A DNA stretch of 64,000 nucleotides, taken from positions 62,001 through 126,000 of the forward strand of contig SAQE01000009.1 in assembly GCA_004020545.1 (NCBI GenBank). Direction: 5' to 3'. Of this stretch, positions 37,309 through 45,738 are shown piece by piece (positions within the stretch are counted from its first letter, which is position 1; every line of letters starts with the position of its first letter). The DNA comes from Mesorhizobium sp. Its GTDB lineage: Bacteria; Pseudomonadota; Alphaproteobacteria; Rhizobiales; Rhizobiaceae. The translations under genes and the position numbers were made by a program. Under the pieces are notes generated by a model. It was not told the origin of the DNA. It made no database searches and was given only the letters and a program-made list of their open reading frames with translations.

Positions 37309-38325
37309 ATGACAGACCAGGTCGTCAAGACGCTTACCGACCCTTCCTTCCTGATCGCGCTCCTGGTTGGCATCGCGGTTTTTGCGACTGTCTTCACGCT
37401 CATGCCGGCGCTTGGCGGCAATCAGCTCAAGGCGCGCATGAAAACCGTAGCGCTCGAGCGTGACGAACTGCGCTCCAAGCAGCGTGCGCGCCTCGCCAAC
37501 GAAGCCGACCGCCGCCGCAAGGGCCTGCGCGAGGAGCAGTCGATCGGCATGCGCAACATTGTCGACCGGTTGGATCTGAGGCGTGCGCTGGTCGATGAAG
37601 GCACGCTGCAAAAGCTCAAGATTGCGGGTTTCCGCGGCCAGAATCCGCTGACGCGCTTTCTGTTCTTCCGCCTGGTTCTGCCCTTCGTCGGTTTCGCCCT
37701 GGCGGCCATCTATGTCTTCGTGCTCGGCGGACTGCAGCAGCAGCCGGCCTTCATCAAGCTGTTTGTCTGTATTCTCGTCGCTTATGCCGGCTTCTACGCG
37801 CCGATACTCTACGTCAACAACCGCGCGACAAAGCGCAAGCAGTCGATCCAACTGGCGTGGCCGGACGCGCTCGACCTGATGCTGATCTGCGTCGAATCCG
37901 GCATGTCGGTGGAAGCGGCGCTGCGCAAGGTTGCCGACGAGATCGGCGCGCAGTCGGTGGCACTCGCCGAGGAGTTCGTGCTTACCAATGCCGAGCTCTC
38001 CTACCTGCAGGAGCGCAAGGTTGCCTATGAGAATCTGGCGAGCCGCACCGGCCTGGAATCGGTGAAGTCGGTATCCCAGGCCCTGGTTCAGGCCGAGCGC
38101 TATGGCACGCCGGTAGCGCATGCGCTGCGCGTGCTGGCCTCGGAAAGCCGCGACATGCGCATGAACGCGGCCGAGAAGAAGGCCGCCGCGCTGCCGCCGA
38201 AGCTTACCGTGCCGATGATCCTGTTCTTCCTGCCGGTTCTGTTCGCCATCATTTTGGGACCTGCCGGCATCCAGGTCAGCCAGCGCGGCATCTTCGGCGA
38301 CCAGCACAGTTCCAGCAGTCAGTAG
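37309..38325 (+). CDS. tadC: Tad pilus inner-membrane platform protein TadC
   Basis: The 338-residue protein has the same GspF-type domain as TadB: ALDLMLICVESGMSVEAALRK, QALVQAERYGTPVAHALRVL and the end helix VPMILFFLPVLFAIILGPA. It completes the inner-membrane platform. The gene is the last of the cpaB-tadC run and is followed by a strong terminator. Confidence 0.93.
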   Translation: MTDQVVKTLTDPSFLIALLVGIAVFATVFTLMPALGGNQLKARMKTVALERDELRSKQRARLANEADRRRKGLREEQSIGMRNIVDRLDLRRALVDEGTLQKLKIAGFRGQNPLTRFLFFRLVLPFVGFALAAIYVFVLGGLQQQPAFIKLFVCILVAYAGFYAPILYVNNRATKRKQSIQLAWPDALDLMLICVESGMSVEAALRKVADEIGAQSVALAEEFVLTNAELSYLQERKVAYENLASRTGLESVKSVSQALVQAERYGTPVAHALRVLASESRDMRMNAAEKKAAALPPKLTVPMILFFLPVLFAIILGPAGIQVSQRGIFGDQHSSSSQ

Positions 38326-38348
38326 AAGCCACAGCCGAATGGAGGAAG

Positions 38349-38376
38349 GCCGCTCGGGGATGCCGAGCGGCTTTTT
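38349..38376 (+). terminator. Rho-independent terminator of the cpa/tad operon
   Basis: GCCGCTCGG at 38349-38357 pairs with CCGAGCGGC at 38363-38371, followed by TTTTT. It ends the cpaB-tadC transcription unit. Confidence 0.9.
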
Positions 38377-38416
38377 CAGGAAAAGTGCGCAGCGGTTTTT
38401 CCGTCCGCAATTGCGT
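38375..38416. repeat. Partial rhizobial intergenic repeat
   Basis: TTCAGGAAAAGTGCGCAGCG and then TTTTTCCGTCCGCAATTGCG match the core of the element at 1147. It begins in the terminator T tract and reaches nearly to the tadD stop. Confidence 0.75.
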
Positions 38417-38425
38417 CGCGCGCGG

Positions 38426-39247
38426 TCAGTTCGTCGCGACCTTCGCCTTGTCCTGATCCTTGAGCTGGCTCCAGGCATTCTGCTGGGCAAGCATCTGGCG
38501 CAGATAAGCGATGTTGGCCTGCGCCTGCTCCGGCGAGAGCTCCTGCGAGGCAATCTTCTCGGCCTCGTCGAAGCGGCCCTGCAGGCCGACGACCAGCGCC
38601 AGGTTCTGCCGTACGCGGCTGTCGGCGCTCGGCTGCTGCGCGGCCGAGCGCATGTAGGTTTCCGCCGTGCGCAGGTCCCCTTCGAGCACGTAGGACATGC
38701 CGAGGTTGGAGAGGATGGAAGGTTCGTTCGGCTTGAGCTCGAGCGCCTTGCGATAATCCTGGCGCGCTTCGTCGCGCTGACCCATCTGGTCGAGGATGGC
38801 GGCTTCTGCCGATACCAGTCGCCAGTCCGGATATTCCGGCGTCTGCGCGCGGCGCACGGCATCGAGTGCCTGCTCGAACTGCCCATTGGCGGCAAGCGCC
38901 TTGCCATAGGCGGCGAGTACGTCCCGGTCCTTGGGGTAGGCGATCGCGAGCTTGCGCATCACCGCCAGCGATTGATCGGCGTCGCCGTCCATCTGCAGTG
39001 CCGCGGCGAAATTCGTGGCGATGCGTTTGTCGTTCGGGTTCCTGGCGTAGGAATCGCCAAGCCTGGCCGTCGCGCTGTGCAATTCGCTGGCCGACATCGT
39101 TTCCAGCGGCCTGTTGTCGGATCGGGAAATGGAGCCCGTCGTGAACTTGCTGGTGCTGCCGCAGCCCGCTACGCTGGCCGCCAGCGCCACCATCAATGCC
39201 GTGGTGATCAGATGCTTGTTTGTGACGTTCGGCGCTTTGATCGGCAT
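38426..39247 (-). CDS. tadD: TPR lipoprotein TadD
   Basis: The 273-residue protein has a lipoprotein signal (LITTALMVALAASVAGCGST; lipobox VAGC) and TPR repeats between about 60 and 240 (for example ALELKPNEPSILSNLGMSYV). TadD-type lipoproteins are pilotins or assembly factors for the Tad secretin. The start at 39247 is chosen because it gives the signal sequence. It faces the cpaB-tadC unit and is divergent from the aminopeptidase gene. Confidence 0.9.
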   Translation of the reverse strand: MPIKAPNVTNKHLITTALMVALAASVAGCGSTSKFTTGSISRSDNRPLETMSASELHSATARLGDSYARNPNDKRIATNFAAALQMDGDADQSLAVMRKLAIAYPKDRDVLAAYGKALAANGQFEQALDAVRRAQTPEYPDWRLVSAEAAILDQMGQRDEARQDYRKALELKPNEPSILSNLGMSYVLEGDLRTAETYMRSAAQQPSADSRVRQNLALVVGLQGRFDEAEKIASQELSPEQAQANIAYLRQMLAQQNAWSQLKDQDKAKVATN

Positions 39248-39319
39248 CGGCACCTGCCCTCCATTCCTGTGCGGCCGTTGGCTGGCCGTCTTCCCTCCCA
39301 AAGAAATATTCTGTTAACC

Positions 39320-39334
39320 CTAACGGACCGTTAA
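39320..39334 (-). promoter_or_regulatory. CtrA-like site before tadD
   Basis: CTAACGGACCGTTAA, read on the minus strand as TTAA-N7-TTAG, is one base off the CtrA consensus and lies 73-87 bases before the tadD ATG. Confidence 0.5.
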
Positions 39335-39370
39335 GAAACCGACTCGCTATGCCCTGCCGGAGACCATCGA

Positions 39371-40735
39371 ATGCCTGTCGAACTCGTTGATCAGAAACCG
39401 GAAGCCTCCCTGCCAGTGTATCTGGTGGGAAAGGACGGCCTCGACGGCACGGACCTTCCGCCTTCCGCCGTGGCCTGGGCAAGGGCGAACGGCTTTTCCG
39501 GTGAGGCGGGCCGCACGCTGGTCCTGCCCGGCGATAATGGATCTCTGGCCGGCGCACTGTTCGGTACCGGTGACGGCGAGAGCCAGCTTGCCGTCGGTGT
39601 CCTGGCGAGGTCGCTGCCCGAGGGCGAATGGCATTTTGACCAGGATCTGCCTGCGCCGGATCTCGCCGCGCTTGCGCTCGTCCTCGGCGGCTACGTCTTC
39701 ACCCGCTACGGCAGGAAGCCCGGCAAGGCGTTGCGCTTCGCGCTGCCGTCGGGGGCCGACGGCGCGCATGTGCGCCGCATCGCCGAGGGCGTTTTCCTGG
39801 CGCGCGATCTCGTCAACACGCCGACCAGCGACATGGGGCCGGCGGAATTGGAAGAGGCGGCACGGACGCTCGCGGCAGCGCACGGGGCCGACCTCTCCGT
39901 TATCCACGGCGACGACCTGCTGGCGCGGAATTTCCCGATGATCCATGCCGTCGGCCGCGCCTCGACCGGCGCGCCGAGGCTGATCGACATGACATGGGGA
40001 CCGGGCGATGCACCAAAGGTGACGCTGGTCGGCAAGGGCGTCTGCTTCGATACGGGCGGCCTGGACATCAAGCCGTCGTCGGGCATGCTGTTGATGAAGA
40101 AGGACATGGGCGGCGCCGCAAACGTGCTGGGCCTCGCCTCCATTATCATGGCGGCGAAACTGAACGTCAGGCTGCGCGTGCTGATCCCGGCCGTCGAGAA
40201 CTCGATCGCCGGCAATGCTTTCAGGCCAGGCGACGTGCTGAGGAGCCGCAAGGGCATCACGGTCGAGATCGGCAACACGGACGCGGAGGGGCGGCTGGTC
40301 CTGGCCGACGCGCTGGCGCTTGCCGACGAGGAAAGACCGGCCTTGCTGATCGACATGGCGACGCTGACCGGGGCGGCACGGGTTGCGCTTGGCCCCGACC
40401 TGCCGCCCTTCTACACCGGCGACGAGGCCCTGGCTTCCGACCTGGCGGCGGCTTCGCTCGCCGTTGAGGATCCGTTGTGGCGCATGCCCCTGTGGCGTCC
40501 CTACGATGCCAAGTTGTCGTCGAAGGTCGCCGACATCAACAATGTCACCACGGATGGTTTTGCCGGATCGATCACCGCGGCGCTCTTCCTCAAGCGCTTC
40601 GTCGAGAAGACGCCAAGCTGGGCGCATTTCGACATTTTTGCCTGGAACCCCGCAGACCGTCCGCACGGACCGATGGGCGGCGAGGCGCAAGGCATTCGCG
40701 CGCTGGAGCGGATCGTCTCGAAGCGCTTTGGCTGA
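39371..40735 (+). CDS. Leucyl aminopeptidase family (M17) metallopeptidase
   Basis: The 454-residue protein has the M17 catalytic half: VGKGVCFDTGGLDIKPSSGM (lysine and aspartate metal ligands), MKKDMGGAANVLG and the signature NTDAEGRLVLADAL with metal and catalytic residues. The N-terminal half is diverged from PepA, as in the PepA/PepB-like rhizobial group. It releases N-terminal residues from peptides in the cytoplasm. It is followed by a B-type repeat. Confidence 0.92.
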   Translation: MPVELVDQKPEASLPVYLVGKDGLDGTDLPPSAVAWARANGFSGEAGRTLVLPGDNGSLAGALFGTGDGESQLAVGVLARSLPEGEWHFDQDLPAPDLAALALVLGGYVFTRYGRKPGKALRFALPSGADGAHVRRIAEGVFLARDLVNTPTSDMGPAELEEAARTLAAAHGADLSVIHGDDLLARNFPMIHAVGRASTGAPRLIDMTWGPGDAPKVTLVGKGVCFDTGGLDIKPSSGMLLMKKDMGGAANVLGLASIIMAAKLNVRLRVLIPAVENSIAGNAFRPGDVLRSRKGITVEIGNTDAEGRLVLADALALADEERPALLIDMATLTGAARVALGPDLPPFYTGDEALASDLAAASLAVEDPLWRMPLWRPYDAKLSSKVADINNVTTDGFAGSITAALFLKRFVEKTPSWAHFDIFAWNPADRPHGPMGGEAQGIRALERIVSKRFG

Positions 40736-40736
40736 A

Positions 40737-40806
40737 GACCATGATCCCGAACCGAAGGTCAGCGAACGCAAAAAGTGGAAGCCGGTCTTCGGATAAGATC
40801 ATGGTC
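40737..40806. repeat. Rhizobial palindromic repeat (GATCATG family)
   Basis: The element is bounded by perfect inverted ends, GACCATGATC at 40737-40746 and GATCATGGTC at 40797-40806, with CCGAACCGAAG and CTTCGGATAAG inside. A second copy lies at 41226-41295. Confidence 0.85.
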
Positions 40807-40875
40807 AGGCAGAACAATCCGGCGAAATGTCGTTACTGAAACGGAACCGAAACAATTTGCCGTCATGCTGGGGTG

Positions 40876-41226
40876 ATGTCGATCTCGATGCGCCCGAGCC
40901 AGGCCTTGCGACTGTGGCAGCAGGTGATGCTGTCGCAGGTGCGCGACGACGTGCCCGATCTCACCATGCGCCAGACCGCGATCCTGCTCACCATCTATCT
41001 CGATTCGCCGCCGCACACGGTGCGCGGGCTGGCCGCCAGGCTCAACGTCACCAAGCCGGTCATCACCCGCGCGCTCGACACGATGGGGGCGCTGAAGCTG
41101 GTGTCACGTCACCGCGACGAGCTCGACAAGCGCAACGTGCTGATCCGGCGCACGGTGGAAGGTGCGCTCTTTGTCGAGCGCTTTGGCGATGGTATCGTTG
41201 CGAAGGCGCAAGAATTGCCCATCTAG
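40876..41226 (+). CDS. MarR-type winged-helix regulator
   Basis: The 116-residue protein has a winged helix with TMRQTAILLTIYLDSPPHTV (about 30-49), recognition helix LNVTKPVITRALDTM (about 57-71) and wing VSRHRDELDKRNVLIR. It resembles MarR-family proteins used in rhizobia as small repressors; target genes are unknown. GTG at 40873 is an alternative start. It is flanked on both sides by copies of the same palindromic repeat. Confidence 0.8.
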   Translation: MSISMRPSQALRLWQQVMLSQVRDDVPDLTMRQTAILLTIYLDSPPHTVRGLAARLNVTKPVITRALDTMGALKLVSRHRDELDKRNVLIRRTVEGALFVERFGDGIVAKAQELPI

Positions 41227-41295
41227 AGCATGATCCCGAACCGAAGGACCGCGTCAGCGAAAAGTGGGAACCGGTTTTCGGATAAGATCATGCTC
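41226..41295. repeat. Rhizobial palindromic repeat (GATCATG family), second copy
   Basis: Perfect ends GAGCATGATC at 41226-41235 and GATCATGCTC at 41286-41295 enclose CCGAACCGAAGG and ACCGGTTTTCGG. Its first base is the last base of the TAG stop of the MarR-type gene. Confidence 0.88.
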
Positions 41296-41335
41296 CAACA
41301 AAGAATTAGATGCTCGATTTGACCGGATTGCCGAT

Positions 41336-42196
41336 TTGACCGCCAGGGATGCCCGCCTTCACGCCTTTCGTTCCGACCTCGCCGATGCCAGGCTGAAAGG
41401 CGAGGTCGCCGCTGAACGCTTCGTCGCCGGCCGCCCCGCACGGATCACGGCCGCCATCGCCGACCTGCGCAAGGCGCCGCGTCCGGACGCCGGGGTCAAT
41501 ACCCAGGCGCTGTTCGGCGACGACGTGCTGGTCTTCGAGGATGCGGAAGGCTGGGCCTGGGTGCAGGCCGAGCGCGACGGCTATGTCGGCTATGTCGCCG
41601 ACAATGTGCTTGGTCCGCGCGAACACGCGCCGACCCACATCGTTTCCGCACCGCGCACTTTCCTCTATCCGGGGCCCGATCTGCGCTTCCCGATAGGCGG
41701 ACAATTGTCGATGGGCTCGGCCGTGACCGTGACGGGCGCCGCCGAAACGCGCGGTACGCACTACGCGCTGCTGCCTTCCGGCCAGGCGATCATCGCCGGC
41801 CATCTACGGCCGCTCGCCGAGGTCGCCGATGACTATGTGACGGTGGCGGAAAGCTTTCTCGGCACGCCCTATCTCTGGGGCGGCGTCTCCGGTTTCGGCA
41901 TCGACTGTTCCGGCCTCGTGCAATTGTCGATGCGCATGGCCGGCAAGGATGTGCTGCGCGATTCCGACATGCAGGCGGCGTCGATCGGCTCGCCGTTCGA
42001 GCCAGGCCCGGATTATTCAGGGCTTCGGCGCGGCGACCTGGTCTTCTGGAAAGGCCATGTCGCGATCATGACCGACGCGAGGGGTATGATCCACGCCAAC
42101 GGCCACACGATGCTGGTCTCTCGCGAGGGGCTGAAAGAGGCGGTCGAGCGCATTGGCTATCTTTATGGCGGGCCGACAGGGTTCAGGAGGCCGTAG
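41336..42196 (+). CDS. NlpC/P60 peptidoglycan hydrolase with SH3 domains
   Basis: The product (about 286 residues) has an SH3-like part (LVFEDAEGWAWVQAERDGYVG) and a C-terminal NlpC/P60 domain with the catalytic cysteine in GIDCSGLVQLS and histidine in KGHVAIMTD. Such enzymes cut peptide cross-links (gamma-D-Glu to diamino acid). No ATG fits: the frame runs back into the repeat ending at 41295, so I place the start at TTG 41336. An ATG at 41310 would fit in another frame, suggesting a one-base deletion near 41331. Confidence 0.8.
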   Translation: MTARDARLHAFRSDLADARLKGEVAAERFVAGRPARITAAIADLRKAPRPDAGVNTQALFGDDVLVFEDAEGWAWVQAERDGYVGYVADNVLGPREHAPTHIVSAPRTFLYPGPDLRFPIGGQLSMGSAVTVTGAAETRGTHYALLPSGQAIIAGHLRPLAEVADDYVTVAESFLGTPYLWGGVSGFGIDCSGLVQLSMRMAGKDVLRDSDMQAASIGSPFEPGPDYSGLRRGDLVFWKGHVAIMTDARGMIHANGHTMLVSREGLKEAVERIGYLYGGPTGFRRP

Positions 42197-42200
42197 CGCC

Positions 42201-42368
42201 TTTACCTCTCCCCTTGCTGCGGGAGAGGTCGGATTGCCCCAATTTGTCCTTCACAAATCGGATGGCAATCCGGGTGAGGGGTAAATAGCGCCAAGCTGGA
42301 GCGCCCTCATACGTCTCGGCGCTGCGCCGATCCACCTTCTCCCACAAGAAGGGGAGAGGGAAGAACGA
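42201..42368. repeat. Composite inverted-repeat intergenic element
   Basis: The stretch contains nested inverted repeats: CCTCTCCCC...GGGAGAGG (about 42205-42228), GGATTGCC...GGCAATCC with inner ATTTGT...ACAAAT (about 42230-42272), and CTTCTCCC...GGGGAGAGG (about 42340-42360). It looks like another rhizobial repeat family and lies between the NlpC gene and lhr. Confidence 0.7.
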
Positions 42369-42425
42369 TCCCCTTTTGTTCCGATTCTTCTTGGCGATTG
42401 CTTGCCGTCGCGCTACCTCTGGCGC

Positions 42426-44945
42426 GTGACAGAGCAGCCGCGCCTTGCCGAACAGAATGCCGCCGTCCTGCTGCCCGAGCCATTCGTCAAATGGTTCGGT
42501 GAAAAGGGCTGGTCGCCGCGCGTCCACCAGCTCGAACTGCTGGCGAAGGCTCAAGGTGGACAATCGGTGCTGCTGATCGCGCCGACCGGCGCCGGCAAGA
42601 CGCTGGCCGGCTTCCTGCCGTCTCTGACCGAACTTGCCAACCGACCCAAGCGGAAGGCGGGCGAAGCCCATCGCGGCATCCATACGCTCTACATCTCGCC
42701 GCTCAAGGCTTTAGCCGTCGACATCGAGCGCAATCTCGGCAAGCCGGTCGAGGAGATCGGCCTGCCCGTCACCATCGAGACCCGCACCGGCGACACACCT
42801 TCGCACAAGCGCCAGCGGCAGAAGCTGGTGCCGCCCGACATCCTGCTCACCACGCCCGAACAGCTCGCTCTGCTGATCGCCTCGAACGGCGCCAAGCGTT
42901 TCTTCGAGGATTTGCGCTATGTCGTGCTCGACGAACTGCATTCGCTGGTCATCTCGAAGCGCGGGCATCTCCTGGCGCTCGGCCTGGCGCGATTGCGCGC
43001 CTTTGTCCCGGGGCTGCAAACCATAGGCCTGTCGGCGACCGTCGCCGAGCCGGATGAATTGCGCCGCTGGCTGGTCGCGCAGAATCCATCCGGCGAAATG
43101 GCCGGGCTGATCACGGTCGCCGGCGGCGCCAAGCCCGATATCTCCATTCTCGACTCGCGCGAGCGCGTGCCATGGTCGGGGCATTCGGCCCGCTACGCGA
43201 TCCCTGAGATCTACGAGGCGATCAAAGAGCACCGCACGACGCTTCTCTTCGTCAACACCCGCAGCCAGGCCGAGCTTTTGTTCCAGGAGCTGTGGCGGGC
43301 GAACGAAGACTCGCTCCCCATAGCGCTCCACCACGGCTCCCTTGATGTCGGCCAGCGCCGCCGCGTCGAGAAAGCGATGGCCGACAATGCGCTGCGCGCC
43401 ATCGTCGCCACCTCCACGCTCGACCTCGGCATCGACTGGGGCGATGTCGATCTGGTCGTGCATGTCGGCGCGCCGAAAGGCGCCAGCCGCCTGGCGCAGC
43501 GCATCGGCCGCGCCAACCACCGCATGGACGAGCCGTCCAAGGCGATCCTGATCCCCGCCAACCGCTTCGAGGTGCTGGAATGCCGGGCGGCGCTCGACGC
43601 CAACTATCTCGGCGCGCAGGACACGCCGCCGTTGATCAAGGGCGCGCTCGACGTCCTGTCGCAGCATGTGCTGGGCGTCGCCTGCGGCGGACCGTTCGAT
43701 GCCGACTTTCTGTTCGAGGAGGTGCGAAGCGCTGCCCCTTATGCGGCGCTGGAACGCGAGACCTTCGATCGCGTCATCGACTTCGTCGCCACCGGCGGTT
43801 ACGCGCTGAAGAACTACGAGCGCTATGCCCGCATCCGCCTGAACAAGGACGGCCTGTGGCGCGTCTCGCATCCGAGCGTCGCGCAGCAATACCGGCTGAA
43901 TGTCGGCACCATCGTCGAGATGCCGGAATTGAATGTCCGCTATGTCAGGCAGGGGCGCGGCATGGCCGGCCGTGGCGGGCCGGTGCTCGGCAAGATCGAG
44001 GAGTATTTCGCCGAAACGCTGCGCCCCGGCGACAATTTCCTTTTTGCCGGCAAGGTGCTGCGCTTCGAGGGTATTCGCGAGAACGAATGCGTCGTCTCCA
44101 ACGGCGCCGGCGCCAACATCATCGTGCCGTCCTATGCAGGTGGCAAATTCCCGCTCTCGACCTACCTCGCCGAGCAGGTGCGCGCCATGCTGGCCGACAG
44201 CGACCGCTGGAAGGTCTTGCCCGAACAGGTGGCCGACTGGCTTCGGATTCAGGAAGAGAAGTCGGTCCTGCCGAAGCGCGGCGACCTTCTGGTCGAGACC
44301 TTTCCGCGCGGCAACCGGCATTACATGGTCGCCTATCCTTTCGAGGGCCGGCTGGCGCACCAGACGCTCGGCATGCTCCTGACGCGTCGGCTGGAGCGCG
44401 CGCATGCGAGGCCGCTCGGCTTCGTCGCCACCGATTATTCGCTGGCCGTCTGGGCGCTGGACGACATGGCGGCGCTGTTCAAGGCGAAGAAGCCGTCACT
44501 TGGCCAGCTCTTCGACGAGGACATGTTGGGCGACGATCTCGAAGCGTGGCTGAACGACAGCTGGATGCTGAAGCGCACCTTCCGCACCTGCGCCGTCATC
44601 GCCGGGCTGATCGAGAAGCGTTATCCCGGCCAGGAGAAGAGCGGCCGCCAGGTGACGGTATCGGCGGACCTCATCTACGACGTGCTGCGCAGCCACGAGC
44701 CGGACCATATTTTGCTGCAGGCGACGCGCACCGATGCCTCGGCGGGTCTGCTCGATGTCAGCAGACTTGGGGAGATGCTCTCGCGTGTGCGCGGTCGAAT
44801 CATGCATAAGCATCTCGACCAGATATCGCCGCTGGCGGTGCCGGTAATGCTGGAGATCGGCAAGGAGTCGGTCAATGGCGGCGCCAACGATACGCTCTTG
44901 ATGGAAGCCGCCGACCTGGTCGAAGAAGCGATGGGCCGAGGGTAG
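42426..44945 (+). CDS. Ligase-associated DEXH-box helicase (Lhr-like)
   Basis: The protein of about 839 residues is a superfamily 2 helicase with Walker A APTGAGKTLAGFLPSL, DEXH box VLDELHSL, motif III LSATVAEP and motif VI QRIGRANHRMD, followed by the Lhr-specific C-terminal half. Members with this pairing to PdeM and a DNA ligase are called ligase-associated DNA damage response helicases. No ATG is available; I place the start at GTG 42426, with TTG 42402 as an alternative. Its TAG stop is fused to an intergenic repeat. Confidence 0.92.
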   Translation: MTEQPRLAEQNAAVLLPEPFVKWFGEKGWSPRVHQLELLAKAQGGQSVLLIAPTGAGKTLAGFLPSLTELANRPKRKAGEAHRGIHTLYISPLKALAVDIERNLGKPVEEIGLPVTIETRTGDTPSHKRQRQKLVPPDILLTTPEQLALLIASNGAKRFFEDLRYVVLDELHSLVISKRGHLLALGLARLRAFVPGLQTIGLSATVAEPDELRRWLVAQNPSGEMAGLITVAGGAKPDISILDSRERVPWSGHSARYAIPEIYEAIKEHRTTLLFVNTRSQAELLFQELWRANEDSLPIALHHGSLDVGQRRRVEKAMADNALRAIVATSTLDLGIDWGDVDLVVHVGAPKGASRLAQRIGRANHRMDEPSKAILIPANRFEVLECRAALDANYLGAQDTPPLIKGALDVLSQHVLGVACGGPFDADFLFEEVRSAAPYAALERETFDRVIDFVATGGYALKNYERYARIRLNKDGLWRVSHPSVAQQYRLNVGTIVEMPELNVRYVRQGRGMAGRGGPVLGKIEEYFAETLRPGDNFLFAGKVLRFEGIRENECVVSNGAGANIIVPSYAGGKFPLSTYLAEQVRAMLADSDRWKVLPEQVADWLRIQEEKSVLPKRGDLLVETFPRGNRHYMVAYPFEGRLAHQTLGMLLTRRLERAHARPLGFVATDYSLAVWALDDMAALFKAKKPSLGQLFDEDMLGDDLEAWLNDSWMLKRTFRTCAVIAGLIEKRYPGQEKSGRQVTVSADLIYDVLRSHEPDHILLQATRTDASAGLLDVSRLGEMLSRVRGRIMHKHLDQISPLAVPVMLEIGKESVNGGANDTLLMEAADLVEEAMGRG

Positions 44946-45000
44946 AAGCAACTCCAGGAAAAGTGTTTAGCGGTTTTCCGTCCGGAATTGCGTTAAAGCA
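44943..45000. repeat. Rhizobial intergenic repeat copy
   Basis: TAGAAGCAACTCCAGGAAAA and GGTTTTCCGTCCGGAATTGC match the element at 1147; the TAG is the helicase stop. It ends 18 bases before pdeM. Confidence 0.8.
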
Positions 45001-45018
45001 GATGAGAACCGAGAGGGG

Positions 45019-45735
45019 ATGAATTTTTCGCTGTCGCGCGCAACGCTGATCGCCGAAGCCGACCTAGTCGGCATCGCCGGCGAACGCGCGGTTTGCGACC
45101 GGCGCGGCGTGCTCTACTTTCCCGATCTGCGACTGCTCGCGGTCTCCGATCTGCATCTGGAAAAGGGCTCGTCCTTCGCCAGGCGCGGCGCGCTGATCCC
45201 GCCCTACGACACCGGCGCCACTTTGCTCAGGCTGCAGGCTGTCATCGCCGACTATCAGCCGCGGATCGTCGTCAGCTTGGGCGACTCCTTCCATGATGAC
45301 GGCGGCGCCGAGCGCATGCATCAGAGCTTCCGTGAGCGGCTGGAGGCGATGATGGCCGGCCGCGACTGGTTCTGGGTCGCCGGCAACCACGATCCGGACG
45401 CGCCCGCCGACCTGCCGGGCGAGACGGTGAGGGAACTCGCCATAGGCTCGCTGCTCTTCCGCCACGAGCCTTCGAAGCTGCGGGTCGAAGGCGAGATCGC
45501 GGGCCATCTTCATCCCTGCGCGCGCATCGTGCAGCGCGGCCGCTCGGTCCGGCGGCGCTGCTTTGCCGGCGACGGCGGCCGCATGATCATGCCGGCCTTC
45601 GGCGCCTATACCGGCTCGCTCAACGTGCTCGACCGCGCCTATGCCGGCCTATTCCGTCTGGAAACGCTGATGGCCTATATGCTGGGCGCCGAGCGCATTT
45701 TCGCTATCTCCGGCTCAATGCTGCGGCCGGGCTGA
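45019..45735 (+). CDS. pdeM: Ligase-associated DNA damage response endonuclease PdeM
   Basis: The 238-residue calcineurin-like phosphoesterase has all metal motifs: VSDLHLEKGSSF, SLGDSFHDDGG, VAGNHDPD and AGHLHP. It belongs to the set formed with the helicase upstream, a DNA ligase and a beta-lactamase-fold exonuclease in DNA repair; the latter two are not in this window. AGAGGGG lies directly before the ATG. It ends three bases from the convergent soeC. Confidence 0.92.
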   Translation: MNFSLSRATLIAEADLVGIAGERAVCDRRGVLYFPDLRLLAVSDLHLEKGSSFARRGALIPPYDTGATLLRLQAVIADYQPRIVVSLGDSFHDDGGAERMHQSFRERLEAMMAGRDWFWVAGNHDPDAPADLPGETVRELAIGSLLFRHEPSKLRVEGEIAGHLHPCARIVQRGRSVRRRCFAGDGGRMIMPAFGAYTGSLNVLDRAYAGLFRLETLMAYMLGAERIFAISGSMLRPG

Positions 45736-45738
45736 ATC

